Positions 36,691 to 45,261 of a stretch of 64,000 nucleotides of DNA are shown in pieces. Origin of the DNA: Advenella sp. FME57 (lineage in GTDB: Bacteria > Pseudomonadota > Gammaproteobacteria > Burkholderiales > Burkholderiaceae_B); NCBI RefSeq assembly GCF_014897675.1, contig NZ_JABUXU010000015.1, positions 54,878 through 118,877 of the forward strand, written 5' to 3'. Numbering within the stretch: the stretch's first letter is position 1; each line of letters opens with the position of its first letter. The position numbers were made by a program, and so were the translations under genes. Under the pieces are notes generated by a model. The model was not told where the DNA came from. It did no database searches and worked only from the letters and a program-made list of their open reading frames with translations.

Positions 36691-37596
36691 ATGACGGATG
36701 ATCAATCGGGTGAATACATGAAACACGGAAATTGGCAGACAAATACAGCAGGTGGCTGGCTCAATGGATTTCTCGGCGTGCTGATTTTCAGTGGTTCGCT
36801 GCCGGCAACGCGCGTGGCGGTGCTGCAATTTGACCCAATATTTTTGACGGTCGCCCGTGCAACCATTGCCGGTGTACTGGCGCTGGTCATGCTGCTGGTG
36901 TTCAGTCAAAAACGTCCCACCCGGGCCCAGTTGGTCCCGCTGCTCATCGTGGCCCTGGGGGTCGTGGTGGGGTTTCCGCTGCTGACGGCGCTGGCGCTGC
37001 AGCATGTCACGTCGGCGCATTCCATTGTGTTTATCGGACTGTTGCCGCTGGCCACAGCGGCATTCGGCGTATTGCGGGGCGGCGAGCAGCCGCGCCCTGC
37101 CTTCTGGCTCTTCTCTGTCACCGGTAGCCTGCTGGTGGCAGGATTTGCCCTGTCGCAGGGCCTGAGCGCCTCCCTGACGGGCGATCTGCTGATGCTTGCC
37201 GCCGTGCTTGTCTGTGGGCTGGGTTATGCCGAGGGCGCGGCGCTGTCACGCAACCTGGGCGGCTGGCAGGTGATCTGCTGGGCTTTGGTGCTGTCTTTGC
37301 CTGCCATGCTGATTCTCTCGCTGCTGACCATGCCGGCCTCATTTGCAGGCATCGGCGCTCCCGCCTGGGCAGGCCTGGCTTATGTGTCGCTGTTCAGCAT
37401 GCTTATCGGTTTTGTGTTCTGGTATCGTGGCCTGGCCCAGGGCGGCATTGCCGCTGTCGGCCAGTTGCAATTGCTACAGCCTTTCTTTGGCCTGGCGCTG
37501 GCAGCAACGCTGCTGCACGAACCGGTCAGCATGCTGATGATCGGCGTCACGGTGGCGGTCATTGCATGTGTCGCAGGGTCCAAGCGTTTTGCCTGA
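36691..37596 (+). CDS. EamA/DMT-family transporter
   Basis: This 301-residue membrane protein has ten predicted helices in two EamA repeats: about 20-150 (FLGVLIFSGSLPATRVAVLQFDP to LLVAGFALSQG) and 155-300 (LTGDLLMLAAVLVCGLGYAEGAALSR to VTVAVIACVAGSKRFA). Family members export amino acids, nucleosides or other metabolites. It is divergent from a MocR regulator, a common arrangement for exporters controlled by an amino-acid-sensing regulator. The ATG at 36691 follows AGGTGTGAT; ATG at 36718 is an alternative. Confidence 0.9.
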   Translation: MTDDQSGEYMKHGNWQTNTAGGWLNGFLGVLIFSGSLPATRVAVLQFDPIFLTVARATIAGVLALVMLLVFSQKRPTRAQLVPLLIVALGVVVGFPLLTALALQHVTSAHSIVFIGLLPLATAAFGVLRGGEQPRPAFWLFSVTGSLLVAGFALSQGLSASLTGDLLMLAAVLVCGLGYAEGAALSRNLGGWQVICWALVLSLPAMLILSLLTMPASFAGIGAPAWAGLAYVSLFSMLIGFVFWYRGLAQGGIAAVGQLQLLQPFFGLALAATLLHEPVSMLMIGVTVAVIACVAGSKRFA

Positions 37597-37643
37597 GGCA
37601 AGTGCAATAGCACGCTATGGTTACTGCTGTCGCCGCATGTGAC

Positions 37644-38453
37644 CTATTCCTGTGGAGTGCCCTGCTTCCAGTAATTGCTGATGCGCATCCGTGATTTATC
37701 AATGCCCTTTTCTTCAAGCAGGTACTGGCTGATGGCCCGCATTTGCGCGGCCTGGCCACCGCCCCAGATATAGCCTTCGCCAGCCGGCAGCGCAAAGGCG
37801 CGTACGGCGTCGACCAGTGCTTGCTCCGACTGCTGCTGTCGGTGCAGCCAGGTGATCTGGACATCGGCCTGCGTATGAAAGCGCTGCTCTTCGGCGGCGT
37901 TTTCCACCAATGCAATCACGTGGACTTTGGCGCCTTCGGGCAACGCTTCAAGACGCCGGCCGATAGCCGGCAAGGCGGTTTCGTCGCCAATCATCAACTG
38001 CCAGTCGAAGTCTGGCGCGATGACAAATGAGCCGCGCGGCCCGGCCACAACCAGTTGATCACCGGCCGTTGCGCCCGCCACCCAGGTTGAAGCCGGCCCA
38101 TCGCCATGCAGGACAAAATCAATATCCAGTTCGTTGTCTGCGGGACGGTAGCGTCGTGGGGTGTAATCGCGCGCTGGCGGACGAACAGTGCCTTCAGGAA
38201 ACTGCGGCCCCGCTTCGGTGTTTGTCGGAACGACGAGCTGGCCATCGGCAGGGAAAAACAGTTTCATATGATCGTCGAACGAGGCGGAGATAAAGTCGCC
38301 AAGATCGGGACCGTGAAACGTGACGCGCACCATGCGCGGCGTCAGGCGGGTGACCTGCCGCACTTGCAGCAGGCGAGCCTTGAGCGGATGGCGCACGCGC
38401 TGGGGCGTGTGTTCGGTGGGAATCGGGGTTTGCATCATTGTCAGGGTACTCAT
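37644..38453 (-). CDS. nfeF: Siderophore-interacting protein, NADPH-dependent ferric-chelate reductase (NfeF/YqjH/ViuB type)
   Basis: The protein has 269 residues. The FAD-binding beta-barrel contains RDYTPRRYRP (about 95-104), the isoalloxazine-binding RxYT pattern. The C-terminal NAD(P) domain has LMIGDETALPAIGRRLEALPEGAK and ends with the family hallmark RISNYWKQG. Such enzymes reduce ferric siderophore complexes in the cytoplasm to release Fe(II). A His-rich PadR regulator of the NfeR/YqjI type lies directly upstream on the same strand, the same pair known in Escherichia coli, although here the genes are co-oriented rather than divergent. Symbol given by pattern and pairing. Confidence 0.88.
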   Translation of the reverse strand: MSTLTMMQTPIPTEHTPQRVRHPLKARLLQVRQVTRLTPRMVRVTFHGPDLGDFISASFDDHMKLFFPADGQLVVPTNTEAGPQFPEGTVRPPARDYTPRRYRPADNELDIDFVLHGDGPASTWVAGATAGDQLVVAGPRGSFVIAPDFDWQLMIGDETALPAIGRRLEALPEGAKVHVIALVENAAEEQRFHTQADVQITWLHRQQQSEQALVDAVRAFALPAGEGYIWGGGQAAQMRAISQYLLEEKGIDKSRMRISNYWKQGTPQE

Positions 38454-38574
38454 AGGTGAATCTGTCGAAAATGCCGTCGATAAACAGGCGTTGGGGAGCG
38501 CATCCTGGTGCTCGCATCTAGCAGCGCGCGCCTTCGGACGGCTGTAGCGCCGCAGTGGTATTCATCCATTGATC

Positions 38575-39156
38575 CTATCGTGGCGGTGTACAGGACTGGT
38601 TGATTTGCGCAATGGCCTCTTGCAGAATCGTAGTGATACGTTTTTGCTCCTGTGGATCGGCGGCGCTTTTAAGCAGCAATGCCCGCTTCAGAGCGAGGCG
38701 CGCTGCCAGAAACTCAGGGAGCCAGCCGTCATTGCCTGTGGCATCGCTGTCAGCGGCCATCGCTCCCTGGATGTATTTCATTTTGTTGGCCAGATGCACC
38801 AGCATGGCCAGCAATTCCTCTGCCTGATCGCGATGTTCATTCAAGAATGCCAGACCTTCGGGCAATAACGCATAGGATTTTTTGTTGCTGCTGACCGACA
38901 CCGAGGCATAACCAATTTCCTGGATGTAGGTAAGCGCCGGATACACCATGCCAGGGCTGGGTTTCCAGTATCCGCCGGAACGGCTGTCCAACTCCTTAAC
39001 CAGTTCATAACCGTGACTGGGCTGCTTTTCAAGCAAAGCCAGCAACATAAGCTGCAGATCGTCCGATGAAAATTTGCGGCCACGGGTAAAATTCGCCTCG
39101 TGGCGATGCCGGCCATGTTCGCGCGAGCGATCACCTGGCTGCTTGTCTTTTTTCAT
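38575..39156 (-). CDS. nfeR: PadR-family regulator, NfeR/YqjI type
   Basis: This 193-residue protein has a charged, His-containing N-terminal tail (REHGRHRHEANFTRGRKF). The PadR winged helix follows, with LQLMLLALLEKQPSHGYELVKELDSRSGGYWKPSPGMVYPALTYIQE, and a C-terminal dimerisation helix region. The E. coli homologue YqjI/NfeR uses a His/Cys-rich tail to sense metals and represses the ferric reductase gene. Here the tail has His but no Cys. AAGGAATTG precedes the ATG, and a perfect palindrome lies 17 bases upstream, likely its own operator. The reductase gene follows after 121 bases. Confidence 0.88.
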   Translation of the reverse strand: MKKDKQPGDRSREHGRHRHEANFTRGRKFSSDDLQLMLLALLEKQPSHGYELVKELDSRSGGYWKPSPGMVYPALTYIQEIGYASVSVSSNKKSYALLPEGLAFLNEHRDQAEELLAMLVHLANKMKYIQGAMAADSDATGNDGWLPEFLAARLALKRALLLKSAADPQEQKRITTILQEAIAQINQSCTPPR

Positions 39157-39173
39157 TTCAATTCCTTATAAAC

Positions 39174-39187
39174 ATATCGTACGATAT
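39174..39187 (-). promoter_or_regulatory. Palindrome upstream of nfeR (candidate PadR operator)
   Basis: ATATCGTACGATAT is a perfect 14-base palindrome situated 17 bases before the nfeR start. Its position fits autoregulation of the nfeR-nfeF transcript. Binding is inferred, not shown. Confidence 0.55.
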
Positions 39188-39353
39188 ATTTTATGACCTT
39201 AATAGTCAAGTGAAAAAGAAGTGACATCCATTATTTTTCTGAGTTTTTTACAGTTAATCTTCGTTGTTAAACACTGCTGAAAGAGTATAGATACGGGGTT
39301 ATTTATTTCATAAGTCATTTATTTTTAAAGACAAATTAAATATTCACATTACT

Positions 39354-39396
39354 TTCAGAAAGGCCATTGTTGCTATGTATAATAAAAATCATTACT
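39354..39396 (+). promoter_or_regulatory. Fur-box promoter of the orfX-sodA unit
   Basis: A consensus -10 TATAAT (39378-39383) lies 18 bases after TTCAGA (39354-39359). The 19 bases 39378-39396 match the Fur consensus GATAATGATWATCATTATC at 14 positions, including the uninterrupted AATCATTA core. Fur binding here would block transcription when iron is plentiful, so the downstream genes should rise under iron limitation. Confidence 0.65.
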
Positions 39397-39436
39397 ATTT
39401 GCATAAGCGATACAGTGGTATTGCCATGGAGGCGTT

Positions 39437-39913
39437 ATGCTGAATGAAATAAGGACCGAAGCGTCCGCGGTAAACAGCCAGGATTATCTTGTGCGCTGGC
39501 GTCAGGCAACGACAGATGGCAATGATGCGTTCAGCAGCGGCAGCTACAGGGAAGCGATAGGACACTATGATTTTGCCCTGACCATGGCCACGGATTTTTT
39601 TGGCCAGGCTGACGATGCCGATACCGCCATTGCCGCCTATGTCATTGCCCATCACAATCTGGCCGATACTTACGAGCGTCTTGGCAGCGAAGCGCTACAA
39701 CGCCTGCACTTGTGCCTGGCACACGAAAAACTGTGCGCCGCGATGAATGATCGCGCACTGCCGCAAGCGTGGCAAATGGCGGCCATGAATCACAGCCGGC
39801 GCACCTATGGCGAACTGACCCGTTTTCTGGGCCGGCACCCGAACGATAAGCAAGCGCAACTGGCGGCAAGCCAGGGCGCGGCCGGTATCACACTTGACAT
39901 AGCCATGCATTGA
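39437..39913 (+). CDS. Small TPR-like protein, OrfX of the Fur-regulated sodA operon type
   Basis: This 158-residue helical protein has a TPR-like stretch at about 24-95 (GNDAFSSGSYREAIGHYDFALTMATDFF, then AAYVIAHHNLADTYERLGS) and no signal peptide. The ATG follows GGAGG at good spacing. Pseudomonads carry a similar-sized gene, orfX, between fumC and sodA in a Fur-controlled operon. The Fur box before this gene and the sodA gene after it make it a likely counterpart. Biochemical function is unknown. Homology is inferred from size, fold pattern and context only. Confidence 0.7.
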   Translation: MLNEIRTEASAVNSQDYLVRWRQATTDGNDAFSSGSYREAIGHYDFALTMATDFFGQADDADTAIAAYVIAHHNLADTYERLGSEALQRLHLCLAHEKLCAAMNDRALPQAWQMAAMNHSRRTYGELTRFLGRHPNDKQAQLAASQGAAGITLDIAMH

Positions 39914-40029
39914 CGGGCTTTCTCTTGCCTTCACGCCCCCGTGGGTTGAGCACTTGCATTCGACCGGCACCGCCAGCGGATGCATCAGCTTGCCGATTCT
40001 TTTATCACTAATTACATCAGGAGCAATTC

Positions 40030-40641
40030 ATGTCTTATACCCTTCCCGCTTTACCTTACGCTTACGATGCGCTCGAACCCAATATCGATGCACAGACGAT
40101 GGAAATTCACTACACCAAGCACCACCAGACGTATATCAACAACCTGAATGCGGCGCTGGAGGGTGCAAGCCTTCCCAAGCCGGCTGTCGAGGAACTGATT
40201 GCCAATATCGATACACTTCCCGAATCCGTGCGCGCGGCGGTACGCAATAACGGCGGTGGCCATGCCAATCACAGCCTGTTCTGGCAAGTGATGTCCGCAC
40301 AAGGCGGCGGCCAGCCCGATGGCAGTCTCGCCGCAGCCATTGACGCGGATCTGGGTGGTCTGGAAAAGTTCAAGGAAGCCTTCACCAAAGCAGCCATTTC
40401 CCGCTTCGGTAGCGGCTGGGCCTGGCTGAGCGTTACGCCTGAAAACAAACTTATTGTTGAAAGCACGGCCAACCAGGACAGCCCGCTGATGACCGGCAAC
40501 ACACCGATTCTTGGCCTTGATGTGTGGGAACATGCTTACTATCTGAAGTACCAGAACCGCCGACCCGAATATATTGCTGCGTTCTACAATGTAGTCAACT
40601 GGCCCGAAGTGGCACGCCGGTATGAGGCTGCGATGGGTTGA
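40030..40641 (+). CDS. sodA: Manganese superoxide dismutase SodA
   Basis: This 203-residue cytoplasmic enzyme has the metal ligands in [13 protein letters not shown] (first His), [11 protein letters not shown] (second His) and [20 protein letters not shown] (Asp and third His). The outer-sphere glutamine sits in ANQDSPL and glycine precedes the second His ligand, both of which mark the Mn-dependent rather than the Fe-dependent form. It converts superoxide to peroxide and oxygen. AGGAG precedes the ATG. It follows the small TPR-like gene after 116 bases behind a Fur-box promoter, so it should be induced by iron shortage when Fe-SOD cannot be loaded. Confidence 0.95.
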   Translation: MSYTLPALPYAYDALEPNIDAQTMEIHYTKHHQTYINNLNAALEGASLPKPAVEELIANIDTLPESVRAAVRNNGGGHANHSLFWQVMSAQGGGQPDGSLAAAIDADLGGLEKFKEAFTKAAISRFGSGWAWLSVTPENKLIVESTANQDSPLMTGNTPILGLDVWEHAYYLKYQNRRPEYIAAFYNVVNWPEVARRYEAAMG

Positions 40642-40701
40642 TAGTATGTACCAGAGCGCTTTCACCTGATTGCGCCCGTCCGATCGCACTCATCGGAACC
40701 G

Positions 40702-40726
40702 GAAAGCAGGCCTGGCCTGCCTTTTA
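40702..40726 (+). terminator. Intrinsic terminator after sodA
   Basis: A GC-rich perfect palindrome GCAGGCCTGGCCTGC (40706-40720) is preceded by AAA and followed by CTTTT about 65 bases after the sodA stop. It fits a Rho-independent terminator for the sodA transcript. Confidence 0.6.
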
Positions 40727-40873
40727 AAAAAGCTGAGCACCGCACAGGTCTGCCGTGGCACCAACGAGTGGATTCTGCGTGGCCAGCAGTGTGCTCGTCA
40801 GCGCAACAGCAGACCCACTGACTTATTTTGCGCTGACGTATTTGGCTGCCACATTTCGCAGTCACATTGCATT

Positions 40874-41671
40874 TTACGCGCGACGTGGTCGCGGAATATG
40901 ACTCATGAGCGACTGCGTAAAGCCTCCATCCACAACTATTTCTGCACCATTGACGTAGGCCGAACGATTGCTTACAAGAAAGACGGCCACATTGGCGATA
41001 TCCTCCGACATGCCGATGCGACGTTGAGGCACGGCATTTTCCCGTTGCTCGCGCACGTGCGAATCGACATAATAGGGTTCGCTCAGGGGTGTACGAATCA
41101 GCCCGGGACTGATCGCATTGCTGCGCACCCCCTGTGGCCCCCATTCAACCGCCAGTTGCCGGGACAGCATCAAGATTGCCGCTTTGGTTGTGCTGTAGGC
41201 GCCGCTGAACGGCTGGGGATTTGAACCGGCGATGGATGCGATATGAACGATAGCACCTTCGCCCTGGGCCTGCATTGACTGGCCAAAGGCGCGGGCACAT
41301 CGCAAGTAGCCTGTCAGATTGACGTCAATCTGGCGCTGCCAGTCTGCAACAGCAATCGCGTCAAGATGCCCCTGTACAGAGACCGCAGCATTGTTGACCA
41401 GTGCAAAACAGTGGCCCAGTTGCCTGCTCACGATTTCTGCCGTCGCAGCGACCTGATCATCGTCAGCAACATCGCAGGCCAGTGACAGGCATTCACCCTT
41501 GGCATTGGCACGCAGCTGGTCCACCTCACCAGGCGATAATGCCTGACGATCCAGCATGGCGACATGCGCGCCATTTTCAAGCAGCGCACGCACCGTTGCG
41601 CGTCCGATCCCGCCGTTTGCGCCCGTGACCGCTACGACCCTTCCTGCAATGCCCAACCACGTATCGTTCAT
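40874..41671 (-). CDS. Short-chain dehydrogenase/reductase
   Basis: This 265-residue classical SDR has AVTGANGGIGRATVRAL (NAD(P)-binding TGxxxGxG, about 14-24), NNAAVS, the catalytic Ser before the active-site YSTTKAA, and the C-terminal NGAEIVVDGGFTQS. It uses NAD(H) or NADP(H) to interconvert an alcohol and a ketone. AAAGGA precedes the ATG. It is divergent from a Bug receptor gene across 499 bases, so the pair may handle one compound. Substrate unknown. Confidence 0.9.
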   Translation of the reverse strand: MNDTWLGIAGRVVAVTGANGGIGRATVRALLENGAHVAMLDRQALSPGEVDQLRANAKGECLSLACDVADDDQVAATAEIVSRQLGHCFALVNNAAVSVQGHLDAIAVADWQRQIDVNLTGYLRCARAFGQSMQAQGEGAIVHIASIAGSNPQPFSGAYSTTKAAILMLSRQLAVEWGPQGVRSNAISPGLIRTPLSEPYYVDSHVREQRENAVPQRRIGMSEDIANVAVFLVSNRSAYVNGAEIVVDGGFTQSLMSHIPRPRRA

Positions 41672-42170
41672 CCTGAATCCTTTGCTCCGTCTGATTTATG
41701 TTGACTCTATGTGCAGATCTCCCTTTGCTACGTATAGCGGATCTGCGCCTGCCTGCCATGGGCTTTGCCGGTATAGTGCGCCCGCGATAGCCCCGGCCCC
41801 GGTCTGCGCCCGTTGAGCCTGCAGACTGTCACCTGCCCAGGGCGTGCCTTGGCCGCCTGTTATCATCTTATCCGGCTTGCGCTGCGCGCACTAGCCGCGA
41901 TTCACGCAAAACACAATCGAGCTTTTGGCGAGCAATTGTGATTGGCGCAAGCGGCAAGCGTTATGCGCCAATCACAATTGCTATCGCTTTGGAGCAGCGG
42001 GCTGATAACGAACGTGATAAAAATCGACCGCAAGCCATTGCTCCTGAATTTGCAGTATTGTTCTGCGCGTGTGCCCCTTATCGCAGGCAAGCGGTCAGTG
42101 TATAAAAGCCTTTGCCACAAAGAGGGCAATGCAATTGACGACAAAGTTTCCAACTGGAGCGAGACCAAGC
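41672..42170. other. Intergenic region between an SDR gene and a Bug gene
   Basis: These 499 bases are divergent and contain the 19-base inverted repeat at 41931-41982. Open frames seen here on both strands have no recognisable product. No regulator gene is present. Confidence 0.45.
41931..41982. repeat. 19-bp perfect inverted repeat (large hairpin)
   Basis: The left arm at 41931-41949 (AGCAATTGTGATTGGCGCA) and the right arm at 41964-41982 are exact reverse complements across a 14-base loop. It sits in a divergent region, so it is not placed to terminate either neighbour. It could be a double operator, a REP- or MITE-like element, or an RNA structure. Confidence 0.7.
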
Positions 42171-43151
42171 ATGAATTTTTTCCGAAGCACCGTCTTGATC
42201 GGCGTATCTGTACTGGCTTTTACTGCCACCACGGCTCATTCGCAAACCGCAGAACACTACCCGGACAAACCGATCAAGATCGTGGTGCCCTATTCGCCTG
42301 GTGGCTTTACCGATATTCTGGCGCGTCTGTTATCGCAGAAGCTCTCCGAAAAATTGTCGCAACCGGTGGTAGTGGAAAACAAACCGGGCGCCTCGACCAT
42401 CATTGGCGCAGAAACGGTCGCCCGAGCCCGGCCAGATGGGTATACGCTATTGATGGCCGTCACCACAACACTGTCGACCAATCCACACCTGTTCAGCAAG
42501 CTGCCGTATAAAGTGTCTGACTTCAAGCCGGTTGCGCTTGCCGGCCTGACGCCATTTGTGCTGGTTGCCAATCCATCCGTGCCAGCGAACAATGTGCGCG
42601 AGCTTATTGATCTGGCAAAAAATGAGCCAGGAAAACTGTCGGCGGCGACGCTGGGCAATGGCTCTTCGACCCATCTGGTCCTGTCCATGTTACGCGGGGC
42701 CACGGGTGCCGATATTCTGGATGTTCCCTATAAGGGCTCATCGCCAGCCATGTCCGATCTGGTGGCCGGGCATGTCGATCTGTTCTTCGATGCCATTACT
42801 ACCTCGCTGCCGCATATTCAGGCCGGCCGATTAAAGGCCATTGCAATGACATCTGAAGAGCGTCCGCAGGCAGCGCCATCCATTCCGACTTTTGCAGAAG
42901 CGGGTACGCCAAACATGCTGGCCTATTCCTGGTACGGTTTGCTGGCGCCTGCCGGAACACCGGACGCCATTACGGATAAAATAAATGCGGCCGTCAATGA
43001 AGCCCTTGCTTCTGAAGAGATCAGGCAGAAGTTTTTGACAGAGGGCGCCGAGGCGCGCATGATCAGCGCCACGGCATTCGGCGATCTGATTGCAGCGCAT
43101 TCGAAAACCTGGGGCGCCGTTATCAAGTCACTGGGTATTCGCCTGGACTGA
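42171..43151 (+). CDS. Bug/TctC-family periplasmic receptor
   Basis: The protein has about 326 residues, with a signal peptide (MNFFRSTVLIGVSVLAFTATTAHS). It shows HYPDKPIKIVVPYSPGGFTDILARLL, VVVENKPGASTIIGAETVARARPDGYT and YKGSSPAMSDLVAGHVDLFFDAITTSL. This is the standard Bug fold with the carboxylate-binding loop PGGFTD. The ATG at 42171 follows GGAGCGAG and begins a clean signal peptide. A 34-residue longer frame is unlikely. No TctA or TctB gene is nearby. Confidence 0.92.
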   Translation: MNFFRSTVLIGVSVLAFTATTAHSQTAEHYPDKPIKIVVPYSPGGFTDILARLLSQKLSEKLSQPVVVENKPGASTIIGAETVARARPDGYTLLMAVTTTLSTNPHLFSKLPYKVSDFKPVALAGLTPFVLVANPSVPANNVRELIDLAKNEPGKLSAATLGNGSSTHLVLSMLRGATGADILDVPYKGSSPAMSDLVAGHVDLFFDAITTSLPHIQAGRLKAIAMTSEERPQAAPSIPTFAEAGTPNMLAYSWYGLLAPAGTPDAITDKINAAVNEALASEEIRQKFLTEGAEARMISATAFGDLIAAHSKTWGAVIKSLGIRLD

Positions 43152-43245
43152 ACGATTCATTGTTGCGCGGTGCTGAAGCGTCGGCCCAATGCAAACGGAT
43201 ATTTGCCTCCCATATTGAATTATATTGAGCGGGCGGTTGGCTTAT

Positions 43246-44238
43246 TTATTCCCTGATCAAGGTGGACTGGGTCTGGAGCACCAATCGGTCTGTGTCAGTC
43301 GTAATATCGCAGGTGACATGAGCAAGGTTGCGTCCCTGGTTAACGATGCGACTGCTTGCTTTCAATATGCCTTCGGTTCCTGGACGAATGAAGTTGGCGC
43401 TTATCTCAAGCATGCGCCAGCCGTGCTCTACAGTAGCAAGGCTGGTGCTGATCGCAAGCCCCAGCAATATCCCGCCCTGTACATGACCGACCCGATTGCC
43501 AATATGAAGGCCGCATTCGATCTCGCATGTGGCTGCCTTGCCGTGCGCTTGCGGCATCAACCCCCAGAACCTTTCTGTAAAAGTCGCAGTTGTATCGCGA
43601 TCGCCCGCGCTGTCTCCCTCTCGATGTCTGCCGTCGATGCTTGCTTTCTGTGCTTTGAGATAAACGCGTTTTTCCTGGTCGGTAAGATCATTGATTCCGA
43701 GCCATTCAACTTGTTCCAATGACTCAGGACTTGGCAGCACTTGCGCAGGTTTATCTGCCGGACGATTCAGAACGGCAAAATTGGCTTCCGCAAAACATAT
43801 TTCCGTATCCCCAGAAAGGACCGCCACGCTGCTGTTGCGGATTGCAATTGTGTTGGTGTCCGAGCGAAACCGGGTATGGCTTCTGGCCAAAAGCCGCTGT
43901 GTTCCGGAGCGACCGGTAAACGTTAATCTGGCGCTGACCGTCGCCAGCCTGGTCTCAAATCCGACTTCTCCGCGAATGGCGGCCGCCAGCGCAACATCGG
44001 CCAGGATGCACAAGGCAACCGGTAGCGGCTGGCCGTTGCGGTCTACATTGCGATCCAGATCCATGGTCAGCGTTGCCTCGTCAAGGCTCACCGAGTCATA
44101 TGCAATACCCAAATAGTAGCCGGGAAGATGCCATCCGCTGATGCGCTGCAGACTCAATGCCTGCAAAACACGCAATACATCCGGATCGGGCGTGGCGGCA
44201 TCGCTGGGAGAATGAGTCTGAGTTCGAGTCGGGTGCAT
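43246..44238 (-). CDS. Tandem hotdog-fold acyl-CoA thioesterase-like protein
   Basis: This 330-residue protein shows two hotdog regions, one at about 40-150 (VALCILADVALAAAIRGEVGFETRLATVSARLTFTGRSG) and one at about 215-325 (HGKAATCEIECGLHIGNRVGHVQGGILLGLAIS, then EISANFIRPGTEGILKASSRIVNQGRNLAHV). The second resembles the PaaI/4HBT thioesterase pattern. It would release CoA from acyl-CoA intermediates. It lies at the end of the long leftward catabolic array but after a 204-base gap, so it may have its own promoter. It converges on the Bug gene. Confidence 0.8.
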   Translation of the reverse strand: MHPTRTQTHSPSDAATPDPDVLRVLQALSLQRISGWHLPGYYLGIAYDSVSLDEATLTMDLDRNVDRNGQPLPVALCILADVALAAAIRGEVGFETRLATVSARLTFTGRSGTQRLLARSHTRFRSDTNTIAIRNSSVAVLSGDTEICFAEANFAVLNRPADKPAQVLPSPESLEQVEWLGINDLTDQEKRVYLKAQKASIDGRHREGDSAGDRDTTATFTERFWGLMPQAHGKAATCEIECGLHIGNRVGHVQGGILLGLAISTSLATVEHGWRMLEISANFIRPGTEGILKASSRIVNQGRNLAHVTCDITTDTDRLVLQTQSTLIRE

Positions 44239-44442
44239 ATGTCAATTGAATTGAACAGGTAAGTATGGGCAGGCGCGTTATCTTTGCATAGACGGCCATT
44301 TTACACGGCTTGCTGAATGCGCCCTTTAAAGGCCGTTAAAGCCAGTAAAGCCGGTGAAAGTCCGGCAGACTGGGGCTTTACGTGGCAGAACATGATTGGC
44401 ACGCCCTTGCGCAGCCTTACACTAATTGAACGGTGATGCGTG

Positions 44443-45210
44443 TTATTTTTCCGGGTGGTTGGCCGGCATACCAGACCTAATGCTCTCTTCGAAGGTATTG
44501 GCTCCCAGTGCCGTACCGTGAATGGATAAATGCGCCCCAAGCTGAATGGCTTGCAGCAGTTCCGCCTGGCTGATGCCCGTTTTCAGCGCGCCCCGGATGC
44601 GAATGCGCAACATCGTTTCATTGAAACCGGTAAAGCAGGCGGCCAGGGCAACTTCAATGAGCCTGCGTTCCCTGGGTGCCAGGCCGCCCGGTGCTGACCC
44701 ACCGTTTTGCTCTTCAAGAAAATCGAGCAATACGTCCAGATAGCCCGGATCCAGTTGCGCCAATGTCTCCATGAAAGCAGGCGTTTCCTGAAAGTGCTGC
44801 AGCACGCGCTCGCGCTGTTGCACGGACATCGCCGCGCGGGATTCAAGGCCGGTTTCTTCCGCAAGAATGCTCACGGCGTCATAGACGTGACTGAGACCCT
44901 GGGTGGCCACAATATGCAGCACATCAAAAACGTCTGCCGCGCTCACCCCTGCCGCGCGGGCAAAATCCAGATGGGTTCTCAGACCTGTCGGGTACAGATG
45001 GGTCGCGGAGCTATCGAGCGCGATGTAGATCAGTTCAACCAGGCGCTCGGACAACGGACCCTGCCGTGCCGGATAACCGGCATAGGATGCATAGCCGTTC
45101 AGAAATTGCGGCTTGTGACGCAAGATGGCCTGTGTCCAGGGTCTCCAGTAGCCACGCTGGGCAATGAAATGCGCTTTGATCTGTTCCTGCTCAAGGGTAT
45201 GGTCGGTCAT
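44443..45210 (-). CDS. Carboxymuconolactone decarboxylase/AhpD-like protein
   Basis: The protein has about 255 residues. The CMD-like helical core is seen twice: LSERLVELIYIALDSSATHLYPTGLRTHLDFARAAGVSAADVFDVLHI (about 53-105) and PRERRLIEVALAACFTGFNETMLRIRIRGALKTGISQAELLQAIQL (about 175-225). The AhpD catalytic CxxC is not seen, so peroxidase activity is doubtful. It may be a decarboxylase, hydrolase or lactone isomerase of the CMD family. A TTG start at 45249 is possible, but ATG at 45210 is preferred. It follows the double SDR gene in the catabolic array. Confidence 0.78.
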   Translation of the reverse strand: MTDHTLEQEQIKAHFIAQRGYWRPWTQAILRHKPQFLNGYASYAGYPARQGPLSERLVELIYIALDSSATHLYPTGLRTHLDFARAAGVSAADVFDVLHIVATQGLSHVYDAVSILAEETGLESRAAMSVQQRERVLQHFQETPAFMETLAQLDPGYLDVLLDFLEEQNGGSAPGGLAPRERRLIEVALAACFTGFNETMLRIRIRGALKTGISQAELLQAIQLGAHLSIHGTALGANTFEESIRSGMPANHPEK

Positions 45211-45261
45211 GATGCGTTGCTCGTGTTCGTATTCGTGGCGATGGGGCAAGGGCGACCACCA

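Noticed and set aside
40642..40873. Possible small gene between sodA and the SDR gene
   Set aside because: Frames here run into flanking genes; the region is better explained by the terminator at 40702-40726.
41942..42511. Plus-strand frame spanning the 19-bp repeat and the Bug start
   Set aside because: It is out of frame with the Bug gene and has no motif; the Bug gene has a clean signal peptide and ribosome binding site at 42171.
44321..44400. Repeated TTAAAG/GTAAAG words and a CCTTTAAAGG palindrome between the CMD and thioesterase genes
   Set aside because: Short, imperfect and without a clear hairpin or array spacing; not enough to call a repeat element.
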